A DNA stretch of 64,000 nucleotides from Cohnella nanjingensis (GCF_014212125.1 NZ_JACJVP010000032.1:38712-102711), one strand, 5' to 3'. Positions 8,860 through 17,364 are shown, counted from the stretch's first letter. Numbers and translations are program-made. Notes: a model not told the origin generated them from the sequence alone.

Positions 8860-9948
8860 TTGAAACGTAAAATTTCGGATCTCCAATTCTTTTTCATCAT
8901 TTTCGTCTCCGTTGCTTCCCTTACCTATTTCTCCATCCCGACGCAGCTCGTTCCGAAAGCGAGGCAGGATTTATGGCTATCGATGGCGATCGGTGCCGCC
9001 GTCGACATTTATGTCGCCTATATTCTTCATTGGCTGGGGCGAAAATACCCCGGCCAATCGCTTATCCAGTACAGTCGAACCGTACTGGGGCCAATCGGGA
9101 CGCTATTTGGCTTTATTTTTGTCCTGTTTTTCTTAATCGTGATCGTTTCCGCCATGTGGCTGTTCTGCAAATTTCTTTCAACCACGCTGATGCCGGATAC
9201 GCCAGGGATCATATTTTCGGCAACAATGACGCTTGCGACCGGCTGGGCGGCTTATCACGGTTTGGAATCTATCGCCAGATTGGCTCAATTCATTTCGGTT
9301 CTCATCCTGTCGGCTTCCGTGCTGCTGATTCTGTTTTCGATTCGGGAACTGAACCTCCATTATTTGCTGCCCCCATTCGAAAACGGAGTAGGCCCTGCGA
9401 TCAAAGGGGCGGTTTACCCGGCGAGCTGGTTTGGCATCTGCATCGTCATAGGGATGTTAATGCCGCACCTTGCAAATCCGAAACGTACGTTCAAGATGAA
9501 AGCTTCTGCCGTTTTGCTCGGCGCTTTCGTCATGACCGTTACGTTTCTATGCAGTATGGCCGTCATCGGGCCCTATATGGCCAGTCGCATCGATTATCCG
9601 ATTTACATGTTTTCCCGCATTATTCATTTGGCCTTTTTTGAACGGTTCGATATTTTATTGATGCTCATTTATATTTCCGGAACGTTCATCACTTTTTCGA
9701 CGTTGTATTATGGCGCGGCGGTAGGCGCGGCACAGTTGTTCGGCACCCGAACGCATCGCAATTGGGTGAAAGCTTTTGCGATTTTTTTTGTCGCAAGTCC
9801 GCTTCTGCCGTTCAGCAATAATGCTTCGTATGCATTTCTCTTTTTCGATAAATGGTTTCCGTTATTCGGTTTGCTAATTGAGGGGGGAATCACGACGCTG
9901 ATCTTCGTTGCGGCACTCGCCAAAGATAGAATCGAACGTCGAAGATAG
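8860..9948 (+). CDS. GerB-type germinant receptor permease subunit (second operon)
   Basis: This 362-residue APC-superfamily permease has about ten membrane segments. The start is TTG at 8860, preceded by an excellent GAAAGGAGGAGG ribosome site 7 bases upstream; no ATG fits better. The N-terminal helix begins SDLQFFFIIFVSVASLTYF, and the conserved LQF/ASxxYFSIP region is as in Spore_permease proteins. It ends the A-C-B operon and is followed by a strong intrinsic terminator at 10021. Expected location is the inner spore membrane. Confidence 0.9.
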   Translation: MKRKISDLQFFFIIFVSVASLTYFSIPTQLVPKARQDLWLSMAIGAAVDIYVAYILHWLGRKYPGQSLIQYSRTVLGPIGTLFGFIFVLFFLIVIVSAMWLFCKFLSTTLMPDTPGIIFSATMTLATGWAAYHGLESIARLAQFISVLILSASVLLILFSIRELNLHYLLPPFENGVGPAIKGAVYPASWFGICIVIGMLMPHLANPKRTFKMKASAVLLGAFVMTVTFLCSMAVIGPYMASRIDYPIYMFSRIIHLAFFERFDILLMLIYISGTFITFSTLYYGAAVGAAQLFGTRTHRNWVKAFAIFFVASPLLPFSNNASYAFLFFDKWFPLFGLLIEGGITTLIFVAALAKDRIERRR

Positions 9949-10020
9949 CAAGGATTAAGATGTGTATGAGTTGCCCGAAGCGGCCTCGACCTTGGAAGTT
10001 CATCGGATTACAATGCTTCG

Positions 10021-10046
10021 AACACGCCTTGAGGCGTGTTTTTTTT
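10021..10046 (+). terminator. intrinsic terminator of the second ger operon
   Basis: AACACGCC (10021-10028) pairs with GGCGTGTT (10033-10040) around a TTGA loop, followed by six further T residues. Confidence 0.92.
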
Positions 10047-10157
10047 GCGCCTTATTCGGTAATAGATTTGCCGGTCCAATTTACATACAATAAAGGGGGA
10101 AGGCAACGCTCCTCTCCATCAGAATCGTCAGATTCAAAAGATTCTTTTCATTCTCAT

Positions 10158-10172
10158 TGAAAATGATTATCA
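10158..10172 (+). promoter_or_regulatory. Fur box
   Basis: TGAAAATGATTATCA matches the Bacillus 7-1-7 Fur box TGATAATNATTATCA at all but one position. It overlaps plausible promoter elements (TTTTCA at 10145, TATCAT at 10168, 17-base spacing). It lies 42 bases before the first gene of the iron operon, so repression by iron-loaded Fur is expected. Confidence 0.85.
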
Positions 10173-10214
10173 TTTATAGTGGCATGCCGGAGCATGTTCA
10201 GCAGGGGGAGAACG

Positions 10215-10979
10215 ATGCCGAACGTATTGGAAATAACCGGACTCGCGAAACGATCGCGACAGGAGGGGAACGAGGCTTCCTCTTCCGGTCTTTTGTTCTC
10301 CGAAGTGACCGCGACGATCAAGGAGCCGGAACGGATCGCGCTGCTCGGCGTGTCGGGCCAGGGCAAATCGACGCTGCTGCGCATTCTGGCCAAGCTGGAT
10401 ACGGCGGATAACGGAAGCATCGCGCTCTACGGGACCGCGTCGGACGGCGCGGATCCGCGCAGGTGGAGGATGCGGATGGGCTATGTCGCCCAGCTGCCGG
10501 TCATGCTGCCGGGGAGCGTCGAATTCAATCTGAGGACCGTCAGCAGGTTGCATGGAACCGAATATGACCGCAAGCTGGCGGAGCGGCTGATGGGCGAGCT
10601 CGGTCTTGAGAATCTGGCGTTGTCGAAGCCGGCGACGGAGCTGTCCGGCGGCGAGAAGCAGCGGCTGTCGCTGGCTCGCTCGCTGATGCTGAGACCCGAT
10701 GTGCTCTTGCTTGACGAGATTACGGCATCGCTGGACCGGGGCAGCAAGGAGAGAGTCGAGCGGCTGCTGCTGCGATGGCATCAGGAAGAAGGAACGGCGA
10801 TGATCTGGGTGACCCATGACCTCGAGCAGGCGCGGCAAACGTGCGGCCGGGTATGGTTCATGGGGGAAGGCACGCTGCTGGAGGATACGCCTGCCGATGC
10901 ATTCTTTCGGGCGCCGGCGACGGAACTGGCTAGCGCGTATCTGCGAACCCCCGCCGGAAGGGAGCTGGAGCATTCATGA
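10215..10979 (+). CDS. fetA: FetA/YbbL-type iron ABC transporter ATPase
   Basis: This 254-residue ABC ATPase has Walker A GVSGQGKST, signature LSGGEKQR, Walker B VLLLDE and an H-loop WVTHD. Its pairing with a FetB/UPF0014 membrane protein identifies it as FetA (YbbL) rather than a generic ATPase. In E. coli FetAB exports iron and protects against peroxide. I chose ATG at 10215 with GGGGGAG just upstream; a GTG at 10179 would add 12 residues lying between the Fur box and the ribosome site. It is the first gene behind the Fur box and overlaps fetB by ATGA. Control by Fur together with siderophore uptake genes raises the question of its transport direction here. Confidence 0.8.
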   Translation: MPNVLEITGLAKRSRQEGNEASSSGLLFSEVTATIKEPERIALLGVSGQGKSTLLRILAKLDTADNGSIALYGTASDGADPRRWRMRMGYVAQLPVMLPGSVEFNLRTVSRLHGTEYDRKLAERLMGELGLENLALSKPATELSGGEKQRLSLARSLMLRPDVLLLDEITASLDRGSKERVERLLLRWHQEEGTAMIWVTHDLEQARQTCGRVWFMGEGTLLEDTPADAFFRAPATELASAYLRTPAGRELEHS

Positions 10980-11722
10980 CGTATACGGCGCTTAGCTTCA
11001 CGCTGTTGTTCGTGATCGCGACGATTCTGGTGTCCGTCTGGCAGAAACTCGGCCTCGAGCGGGATATCGCGTTGGGGACCATCCGCGCGGCCGTTCAGCT
11101 GCTGGCGGTCGGCTATGTGCTGCAATTCGTGTTCGAGGCCGATCATCCGGCTTTTCTGGTCCTCATTATCGCGTGCATGATCGGCGTCGCTTCCTGGAAT
11201 GCGGGCAAGCGCGGCCGGGGTATGCCGGGTATCGTCTGGCGGATCGCCATGGCGTTAACGGCGACCGAAGCGGTATTAATGTCGCTGTTTCTAGGTCTAC
11301 ATATGATTAAAGCCACGCCCCAATACATCATCCCGTTAAGCGGCATGACGATCGGCAGCGGGATGATCGTCGCGGGATTGTTCATCGGTCATCTGAAGCG
11401 GGAGGCCGAGACGGTCCGGGGAGAGATCGAGACGCTGCTGTCGCTGGGCGCGACGGCGAAGCAGGCGATCCACGATTGCCTGAAGCGGGCGGTCAAGTTC
11501 AGCATGATCCCGACCATCGACGGGATGAAGACGGTCGGGCTGGTGCAGCTTCCCGGCATGATGACGGGGATGATCGTCGCCGGAGCCGATCCGGTCGAAG
11601 CGGTGCGCTACCAGATTCTGATCGTCTTCTCGTTTACTTGCTCGGCCGCGCTCATGAGCATGCTGCTGAGCGCCCTGATCTACCGTTTATGGTTCACCGC
11701 GGATCTGCGGATTCGAGAATGA
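10976..11722 (+). CDS. fetB: FetB/UPF0014 ABC transporter permease
   Basis: This 248-residue integral membrane protein has about seven hydrophobic segments. It carries the family signatures GTIRAAVQLLAVGYVL near the N-terminus and IPLSGMTIGSGMIVAGLF in the middle. The cytoplasmic loop ETLLSLGATAKQAI and the segment TVGLVQLPGMMTGMI match UPF0014/YbbM. It is the permease partner of the preceding ATPase and is translationally coupled to it (ATGA). The downstream regulator gene also begins at or very near its stop codon, so fetA, fetB and the regulator appear to be one transcript. Confidence 0.88.
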   Translation: MTYTALSFTLLFVIATILVSVWQKLGLERDIALGTIRAAVQLLAVGYVLQFVFEADHPAFLVLIIACMIGVASWNAGKRGRGMPGIVWRIAMALTATEAVLMSLFLGLHMIKATPQYIIPLSGMTIGSGMIVAGLFIGHLKREAETVRGEIETLLSLGATAKQAIHDCLKRAVKFSMIPTIDGMKTVGLVQLPGMMTGMIVAGADPVEAVRYQILIVFSFTCSAALMSMLLSALIYRLWFTADLRIRE

Positions 11723-11745
11723 CGAAGAAGGAGGCGGATGCGGGA

Positions 11746-13281
11746 ATGCGCTCGCAGGAGAACGATTACTTGAGCGGAACGATATTCGAGATCGTCGAGG
11801 CTCGCGTCGCGGCGCAGGCGCCGTCTTGGGCAGGAGGGGACTCGGCGCTCCGCCGCCACACGTTGTTGTTCGCGTCCGCGGGGTGCGGCGAACTGACCGT
11901 GAGCGGCCGATCGGCGAAGCTGGCGCCGGATCATCTGTACCTGTTCGCCCCGGGGACCGACGTTCAGCTGGAACTGGAGGAGGGACGGGAAGCGGAGATC
12001 TATTGGGTCGCGTTCGACCTGTTCCGCATGGCGGAGCGCTCCGATTCGATCCGGTCGTTCGAGCGGGACCTCACCTTCCCGGCCGAAGGGAATTACCGGA
12101 TGAGCGGGAGCCGCTTCAAGCGCTTCTTCAGCCTGCTCGCCCAGGAAGGGGAGGCGCCGACGGGCGGAAGCCGGTTCCTCGCCCAACAATATTTGTACGA
12201 GATGCTGGATGACCTGCTCCAGCGGCGTACCGAATCGGCGGATTCGGACGACGCGCAGGCGGGGCTCAAGCTATCCATCTCCTATATGCAGCGGCACTAT
12301 CGGGAAGACATACGCGTGGACAAGCTCGCGGAGCTCGCCCGTCTGCACCCGACTTACTACTCCCATCTCTTCAAGCGGACGATGAAGCGGACGCCCGTCT
12401 CTTTCCTGACCCATCTGCGCATGAACAAAGCCAAAGAGATGCTGCTGCAGACCGACAAGCCGGTGCGCGATATCGCGCGGGACGTCGGGTACGACGACGA
12501 ATTCTACTTCAGCCGGCGCTTCAAGAAAACGAACGGCATCGCCCCGACCGTCTACACGAAGCGAAGCGATCTGAAGATCGTCTCGTTGTCCTATCCTTAC
12601 ACCGACCACTTGTATACGCTCGGACTGACGCCCTGCGCCGCCCAAGTCCATCGTTATATCCCATTGGAGACCCGCAAGCTGGATCTGCCCAAGCATGCGT
12701 CGGAGCCTTGGGAGATCGGCAGACAGGCATTCATCGACATCCAGCCCGACCTCATTCTATGCAAGGATAACGTGCTGCCGAAGGCAAGAGAGCACGTGAA
12801 CGACATCGCGCCGATCATCTCTATCCCTTGGACGAGCAAGGATGTCTTCGAGCATCTGCGCGTGATCGCCGAGCTGCTAGGCAGGAAGCAGGAGGCCCGG
12901 CTCTGGCTCGACAACCACGAGAGGCGGGCGGAGCAGCTCCGCCGTCAGGTGCGCAGCTCGATCGGATCGGCGACCGTGGCGATCTGCGTCGTGAAGGAAT
13001 CGGGTCTGCGGATGTACGGATCGCGCAACGTCGGACACGTGTTCTACCGGTCGCTCCAGCTCTCCCCGCCGGAGCGGATTGCGCAACTCATGGAGCCCCA
13101 TCCGGCGGGAACGGCTTTCAATTGGACCGGATTCGCTCCCGAGGAGCTGGCGCATTTCGAAGCGGATTACTTGCTGCTCGCCGTATCGAGCGCGAATCAG
13201 CGGAGGAGCATCCAGCGGCTGCTGATGACGGAGCCGGCCTGGAAGACGCATCCCGCGGTACTCGGCCGTCGGGTCCGATGA
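11746..13281 (+). CDS. AraC-type regulator fused to a FecB-like siderophore-binding domain (Btr-like)
   Basis: This protein of about 511 residues has three parts. The N-terminal 150 residues are cupin-like (LYLFAPGTDVQLELEEG). An AraC double helix-turn-helix follows around residues 165-265, including LAELARLHPTYYSHLFKR and DIARDVGYDDEFYFSRRFKK. The C-terminal 250 residues resemble a FecB-type metal-siderophore binding protein (LGLTPCAAQ, QPDLILCKD). This architecture matches Bacillus Btr, which senses ferric bacillibactin in the cytoplasm and activates the cognate transporter. I chose ATG 11746 because AGGAGG lies upstream; ATG 11719, overlapping the fetB stop, is the alternative. It overlaps the next gene by ATGA. 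It probably activates this operon when the ferric siderophore is present. Confidence 0.87.
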   Translation: MRSQENDYLSGTIFEIVEARVAAQAPSWAGGDSALRRHTLLFASAGCGELTVSGRSAKLAPDHLYLFAPGTDVQLELEEGREAEIYWVAFDLFRMAERSDSIRSFERDLTFPAEGNYRMSGSRFKRFFSLLAQEGEAPTGGSRFLAQQYLYEMLDDLLQRRTESADSDDAQAGLKLSISYMQRHYREDIRVDKLAELARLHPTYYSHLFKRTMKRTPVSFLTHLRMNKAKEMLLQTDKPVRDIARDVGYDDEFYFSRRFKKTNGIAPTVYTKRSDLKIVSLSYPYTDHLYTLGLTPCAAQVHRYIPLETRKLDLPKHASEPWEIGRQAFIDIQPDLILCKDNVLPKAREHVNDIAPIISIPWTSKDVFEHLRVIAELLGRKQEARLWLDNHERRAEQLRRQVRSSIGSATVAICVVKESGLRMYGSRNVGHVFYRSLQLSPPERIAQLMEPHPAGTAFNWTGFAPEELAHFEADYLLLAVSSANQRRSIQRLLMTEPAWKTHPAVLGRRVR

Positions 13282-14300
13282 GAGAACGGAATGTCGGCTC
13301 CAGGAGCGGCAAGGCCGTCGCCGCGTGCGCCATCTTGACTGTCGTCGCGCTGGCCGTTATCCTCGTCGGACTGAATACGGGAACGCTCCGCTTGTCCCCG
13401 GCCGAGGTAGGGAGAACCTTGTTCGGCTACGGGCCCGCCGACGGCAGCATCGCGCTGTTCGAATACCGTATGCCGCGCATCTTCGTGACCGTGCTTGCCG
13501 GCATCGGTCTGGGCACCGCGGGCGCGGTTCTCCAAGGCGTGTCGCGCAATGCGCTGGCCGATCCGGGCATTCTGGGACTGTATGCGGGGGCCGCGTTCGG
13601 TCTGATCGCATTCGTCTCCTTTTTCCGGACGATGGAAGGACCGGCGGCGCTGCTGATCCCGCTTTTTACCTTTGCCGGCGGGATCGTCATTGCGGTCATC
13701 GTCTTCGCGCTATCGTACGACCGCTATCGGGGGCTGCTGCCGATTCGGCTCATCCTGGTCGGCATCGCCGTCGAAGCCGGATTTAGCGCGGTGACGCTGT
13801 TCCTGTCGCTGCGCCTGGACGAGAATACTTACGCGTTCGCGGCCCGCTGGCTGGCCGGCAGCGTATGGGGCCGCGATTGGATCAACGCGTGGGCGCTGCT
13901 ACCTTGGATCGCGGTACTCGTACCGTACGTCTATTCCCGCTCCCGCACGCTGGACGTATTGGCGATTGGCGACGATCGGGCTACCGGCCTTGGGATCGCC
14001 GTCACGCGACACCGGATCGCCTTGCTGGCGGCGGCGGTCGCCCTCTCTTGCGCAAGCGTCTCGATGGCGGGCGGGATCGGCTTCATCGGACTCATATCCC
14101 CGCATATCGCCAGAAAGCTGGCGGGCCCGATACACCGCCATTTCCTGCCGGTGTCGGGACTGACCGGCATGGTCATCCTGGTGACGGCGGATACGATCGG
14201 GCGGTCCGTATTCGCGCCGAACGCGATTCCCGCCGGCGTCGTCGTAGCTGCGCTCGGCGCGCCGTTCTTCTTGTATCTGCTGCTCAGGCATAAAACCTAA
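13278..14300 (+). CDS. FecCD-family iron-siderophore permease
   Basis: This 340-residue permease has about nine to ten membrane segments. It carries FecCD signatures: YRMPRIFVTVLAGIGLGTAG near the N-terminus, GVSRNALADPGILGLYAGA, and the coupling region MAGGIGFIGLISPHIARKL near the C-terminus. It should form the membrane channel for the ferric siderophore delivered by the lipoprotein encoded next. The start overlaps the regulator stop (ATGA). Systems of this kind usually encode two different FecCD permeases; only one is present here, and no FecE-type ATPase is nearby. It may work as a homodimer, or use partners encoded elsewhere, as the feu system does with YusV. Confidence 0.9.
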   Translation: MRERNVGSRSGKAVAACAILTVVALAVILVGLNTGTLRLSPAEVGRTLFGYGPADGSIALFEYRMPRIFVTVLAGIGLGTAGAVLQGVSRNALADPGILGLYAGAAFGLIAFVSFFRTMEGPAALLIPLFTFAGGIVIAVIVFALSYDRYRGLLPIRLILVGIAVEAGFSAVTLFLSLRLDENTYAFAARWLAGSVWGRDWINAWALLPWIAVLVPYVYSRSRTLDVLAIGDDRATGLGIAVTRHRIALLAAAVALSCASVSMAGGIGFIGLISPHIARKLAGPIHRHFLPVSGLTGMVILVTADTIGRSVFAPNAIPAGVVVAALGAPFFLYLLLRHKT

Positions 14301-14322
14301 ACGCATGGAGGTCATTTTCGCA

Positions 14323-15342
14323 ATGAAAAAGTTTCGCATCGTCTGGCTCGTTAGTCTCGTCCTTATGCTCGTCGTTCTGTCCGCTTGCGGCCAACGCGCC
14401 AGCTCCAATACCGGCGGCTCCTCGCCGTCCGCTTCGGCCGGGAGCTCCGGCTCCGCGGAGACTGCGGCATCCGGCGCGTCGGCAAATCCGGTATCCGTAG
14501 CGACGTCCACGTCCGCCAAAGCCGACGAGATCTTGCACCGCAATCCGAATGCGAAGATCGCTTCCGTGTCGATTCATATTACGAATAACTTGCTGGCGCT
14601 CGGGATCACCCCGGCGGGTTCGGTCGTAGGCGGCGACGTGAAGGATTTCCTGCCGCTTGTCAAGGATCGGCTGCAGGGCGTCGCCCGGTTCGGCGTCGTG
14701 ACGGATCCCGATATGGAGGCGATCCTGGCGCTCAAGCCGGACGTCATCTTCATCGACGAGACGTATTCCGGCAAGGATGTCGCCAAGTTCGAGCAGATCG
14801 CTCCGACGATCAGCATCGACATGGACGAAGGCACCTGGCGGGATCATCTGACGGCTGTCGCGGAGCATGCCGGCCGCGAGCAGCAGGCGCAGGCGTTTAT
14901 CCAAAGCTACGACGCCAAAGCGGAGAAGGTCGGCAAGCTCATCCGCGCGGAGCTGGGCGAGAACGCCAAGGTCATGACCATCCGGTCGACGGCGAAGGAG
15001 CTTCGGGTGATGGGGATGAAGCGTCCCGTGGGTCCGATCATGTATGACGATCTGGACCTGCGGCCCGCCGCGGGCGTCGAGAAGATCGCCAAAGCCTACG
15101 AGGTCATCTCGCAGGAAGTGCTGCCCGACTTCGACGCCGATGCGATCTTCGTCATCATCAGCAAAGGCAGCGAAGCGCAGAGCAACTATGACGCATTGAG
15201 AGCCAATCCGCTCTGGGCCGGTCTAAAGGCGGTGAAGAACGGCCACGTGTACCTGCTCGACGGACAGACCTGGCTCGATTATTCGTCGATCGGACAGGAC
15301 CTGGCGCTTGACGACGCCGACAAGCTGTTCTCCCGGACCTAG
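14323..15342 (+). CDS. iron-siderophore substrate-binding lipoprotein
   Basis: This 339-residue lipoprotein has signal peptide and lipobox VLSAC (Cys22), a serine/glycine-rich linker to about residue 65, and then a Peripla_BP_2 domain. Typical segments are LALGITPAGSVVGG, LALKPDVIFIDE and the C-terminal AGLKAVKNGHVYLLDGQTW. It captures ferric siderophore outside the membrane for the preceding permease. ATG 14323 is the start because the GGAGG ribosome site overlaps the earlier in-frame ATG at 14305. The substrate cannot be assigned; FeuA- or YfiY-like ligands are possible. Confidence 0.9.
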   Translation: MKKFRIVWLVSLVLMLVVLSACGQRASSNTGGSSPSASAGSSGSAETAASGASANPVSVATSTSAKADEILHRNPNAKIASVSIHITNNLLALGITPAGSVVGGDVKDFLPLVKDRLQGVARFGVVTDPDMEAILALKPDVIFIDETYSGKDVAKFEQIAPTISIDMDEGTWRDHLTAVAEHAGREQQAQAFIQSYDAKAEKVGKLIRAELGENAKVMTIRSTAKELRVMGMKRPVGPIMYDDLDLRPAAGVEKIAKAYEVISQEVLPDFDADAIFVIISKGSEAQSNYDALRANPLWAGLKAVKNGHVYLLDGQTWLDYSSIGQDLALDDADKLFSRT

Positions 15343-15426
15343 GCCGCGGTTCCCCCAGCTATTTTGAATTTCAGCCGGGACCATTTCCTGCTATATTAGA
15401 GAGAGATCAAAAAAGGAAGTGATGAG

Positions 15427-15612
15427 ATGGGCGATTTATTGGCTCCCTGGCATATCTTAACGCTGGTCGTCATCGGGCTATTGTTGTTCGGACCGAACAA
15501 GCTTCCGCAGCTGGGCCACGCATCGGGAAGGATGCTGAGAGAGTTCAGAACCGCGCTTAGAGGCGAGGACAAGACCTCGGATACGGAGAAACCCAAAGAG
15601 CTGGAAGGCTAA
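15427..15612 (+). CDS. tatA: TatA-type twin-arginine translocase subunit
   Basis: This 61-residue protein has a short N-terminal membrane helix (ILTLVVIGLLLFGPNKLPQLG) with the FGPNKLP hinge, an amphipathic helix (GRMLREFRTAL) and a charged tail. This is the complete TatA/E layout. It would oligomerise to form the pore for folded twin-arginine precursors. ATG 15427 has AGGAAGTG upstream. It lies 84 bases after the siderophore-binding gene and before a terminator, so it may be read with the iron operon or from its own promoter. No tatC is in the window. Confidence 0.92.
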   Translation: MGDLLAPWHILTLVVIGLLLFGPNKLPQLGHASGRMLREFRTALRGEDKTSDTEKPKELEG

Positions 15613-15673
15613 TTCCGGCAGGGCGAACGCCTGTGCAGGCTTGCGTTCTCCGCAAGGTACGATCGCATGGACG

Positions 15674-15703
15674 AAACCCTTCCGAGGAAGGGTTTTTTCT
15701 TTT
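15674..15703 (+). terminator. intrinsic terminator after tatA
   Basis: AACCCTTC (15675-15682) pairs with GAAGGGTT (15687-15694) around CGAG, followed by a T-rich run. Confidence 0.9.
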
Positions 15704-15802
15704 TAATAGATCCCCTTACGGCCTTGGAATTACTGACAACGCCAGTCTCCTTCTTTAACTCTCAATACACATTTAATAACTAGGAATAGTTTGTTTTTTT
15801 CG

Positions 15803-15831
15803 TTGACGGTGTACCGTCCAGCCAGTATAGT
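15803..15831 (+). promoter_or_regulatory. TetR gene promoter with embedded operator
   Basis: The -35 is TTGACG (15803-15808), the spacer is 17 bases and the -10 is TATAGT (15826-15831). The inverted repeat GACGGT-GT-ACCGTC (15805-15818) overlaps the -35 and spacer, the usual site for TetR-family autorepression. Confidence 0.75.
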
Positions 15832-15851
15832 AAATATTAGGGGGCCCAATC

Positions 15852-16397
15852 ATGCCGCATCATTCGAAACGCTCTGCCATTCTGCAAGTCGCTTGCAGAC
15901 TCGTCCGGGAAAGAGGAGCATCCCGGCTTACGCTCGACGCCGTCGCGAAGGAGGCGGGCGTAAGCAAGGGAGGTTTGCTCTACCATTTCCCGACGAAGGA
16001 AGCGCTCATTCAAGCTGCATTGGACGACTTCCTGAACCGATTCGATTCGAGCACGGAAGAAGAAGCCGCGCGCAACGCGAAGCTGGACAACCGTTGGGCG
16101 CAAGCTTATCTCAGGCAGACCTTCGAGATCAGCAAGGAAGATTTGGAGATGAGCTTCGGCATCTTGGCTGCCGCTTCCAGCAATCCCGACTTGCTCGAGC
16201 CTATGCGCCAGCGGTATATCGATTGGCAGAGCCGTATGACTGCCGAGTGCAGAGATCCGGTGGAAGCAACCGTGGCACGGCTGGCAGCCGATGGATTGTT
16301 CTACTGCGAGCTGTTCGGTTTTGCGCCTATGGATGAGAAGCTGCGTTCGGAAGTGCTGTCCTGCCTCCTCACCATGGTCAGGAAGAAGGAATCCTGA
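15852..16397 (+). CDS. TetR/AcrR-family transcriptional regulator
   Basis: This 181-residue regulator has an N-terminal helix-turn-helix of the TetR type (residues about 6-52). The recognition region reads LDAVAKEAGVSKGGLLYHFPTKEALI. The C-terminal helical ligand domain is not assignable to a known inducer. ATG 15852 follows GGGGG a few bases upstream. The promoter carries an inverted repeat that this protein probably binds. It lies upstream of the sulfonate operon on the same strand with 160 bases between, so it might regulate that operon, but no second copy of the inverted repeat is evident there. Confidence 0.88.
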   Translation: MPHHSKRSAILQVACRLVRERGASRLTLDAVAKEAGVSKGGLLYHFPTKEALIQAALDDFLNRFDSSTEEEAARNAKLDNRWAQAYLRQTFEISKEDLEMSFGILAAASSNPDLLEPMRQRYIDWQSRMTAECRDPVEATVARLAADGLFYCELFGFAPMDEKLRSEVLSCLLTMVRKKES

Positions 16398-16557
16398 TTC
16401 AGCGAATGATGCTTCAACGCGGTCGCGCCCCAGGCCCATCCTCGTTCGAGGCCGACGACCCGACAACGGGAGAAGAGAAAACAGGTTGGTTTTTTTATTG
16501 ATTTAAAGCCAACTATTTCAATAAGTATAGTTACAAAACAAGTGAGGTGTTCGGATC

Positions 16558-17364
16558 TTGATCGCGCAGCGGAAACCCCATAGAAGAGGCAAGGAAAAAG
16601 GCAACGCGTTCTATCTGGGCATCTCCGGCCTATCCGTCTTGGCGGCCCTGTTCCTGTGGTGGCTCGCCGCCCGGAACGCTTGGGTCAACCCGCTATTCCT
16701 TCCCTCGCCATCGGACGTATGGGCCGCATTCGCGGATATCGCCAAGGAAGGCTACAAGGGTTCGACGCTGCTTGCGCACATTGGCGCCAGCATGAGGCGT
16801 ATCTTCATCGCGCTGGCTTATATCTTCGTTACTGCCATTACACTCGGGATTCTATGCGGCAGAGTAAGGTGGATACGGGCGATATTCGATCCTTTCGTGG
16901 AATTCTATCGGCCGCTACCCCCGCTAGCGTATTATTCCCTACTCGTCCTATGGTTCGGCATTCAGGATACTTCTAAGATTGTGCTGTTGTTCTTGAGTGG
17001 ATTCGCGCCGTTATTCATCACCGCCGTCCACAGCAGTAGCAGCGTGCCGATCGACCGGATCAACGGAGCGAAGTCCCTCGGGGCGAAGGGCTGGCGCTTG
17101 TATGTTTACGTGATTCTCCCGTCCTGTCTGCCCGATCTATTGACCGGATTGCGGACCGCGGTCGGCGTCACCTACGCGACCCTGGTGGCGGCGGAGATGA
17201 TCGCGGCTGTCTCGGGCATCGGATGGATGGTATTGGATGCCAGCAAGTATCTAAGAAGCGATATTATCTATGCGGCCATCATCGTCATGGGGATCATCGC
17301 TATTCTCATCGATACCGCGCTGCGCCTGTTGATCAGGAGAGTGTCGCCGTGGGTTGAACATTAA
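16558..17364 (+). CDS. ssuC: sulfonate ABC transporter permease (SsuC/TauC-like)
   Basis: This 268-residue permease of the nitrate/sulfonate/taurine class has about six membrane segments and the EAA-type loop INGAKSLGAKGWRLYVYVILP. The segment FYRPLPPLAYYSLLVLWFGI is typical of SsuC/TauC proteins. The start is TTG with GTGAGGTG 9 bases upstream. It is first in a C-A-B-D operon with a binding protein, an ATPase and an SsuD monooxygenase, which makes alkanesulfonate or a related sulfonate the likely substrate. Upstream, AACTAT and ATAGTT form an inverted repeat overlapping a possible -10 (TATAGT). Confidence 0.87.
   Translation: MIAQRKPHRRGKEKGNAFYLGISGLSVLAALFLWWLAARNAWVNPLFLPSPSDVWAAFADIAKEGYKGSTLLAHIGASMRRIFIALAYIFVTAITLGILCGRVRWIRAIFDPFVEFYRPLPPLAYYSLLVLWFGIQDTSKIVLLFLSGFAPLFITAVHSSSSVPIDRINGAKSLGAKGWRLYVYVILPSCLPDLLTGLRTAVGVTYATLVAAEMIAAVSGIGWMVLDASKYLRSDIIYAAIIVMGIIAILIDTALRLLIRRVSPWVEH

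Noticed and set aside
9960-10160. 66-codon frame after the second ger operon
   Set aside because: It runs through a strong terminator and the Fur-box promoter, has no ribosome site and no recognisable product.
11476-11718. Longer N-terminus for the AraC/FecB regulator
   Set aside because: The extension is an out-of-frame read of fetB, Arg/Gly/Asp-rich, and the good ribosome site lies after it.
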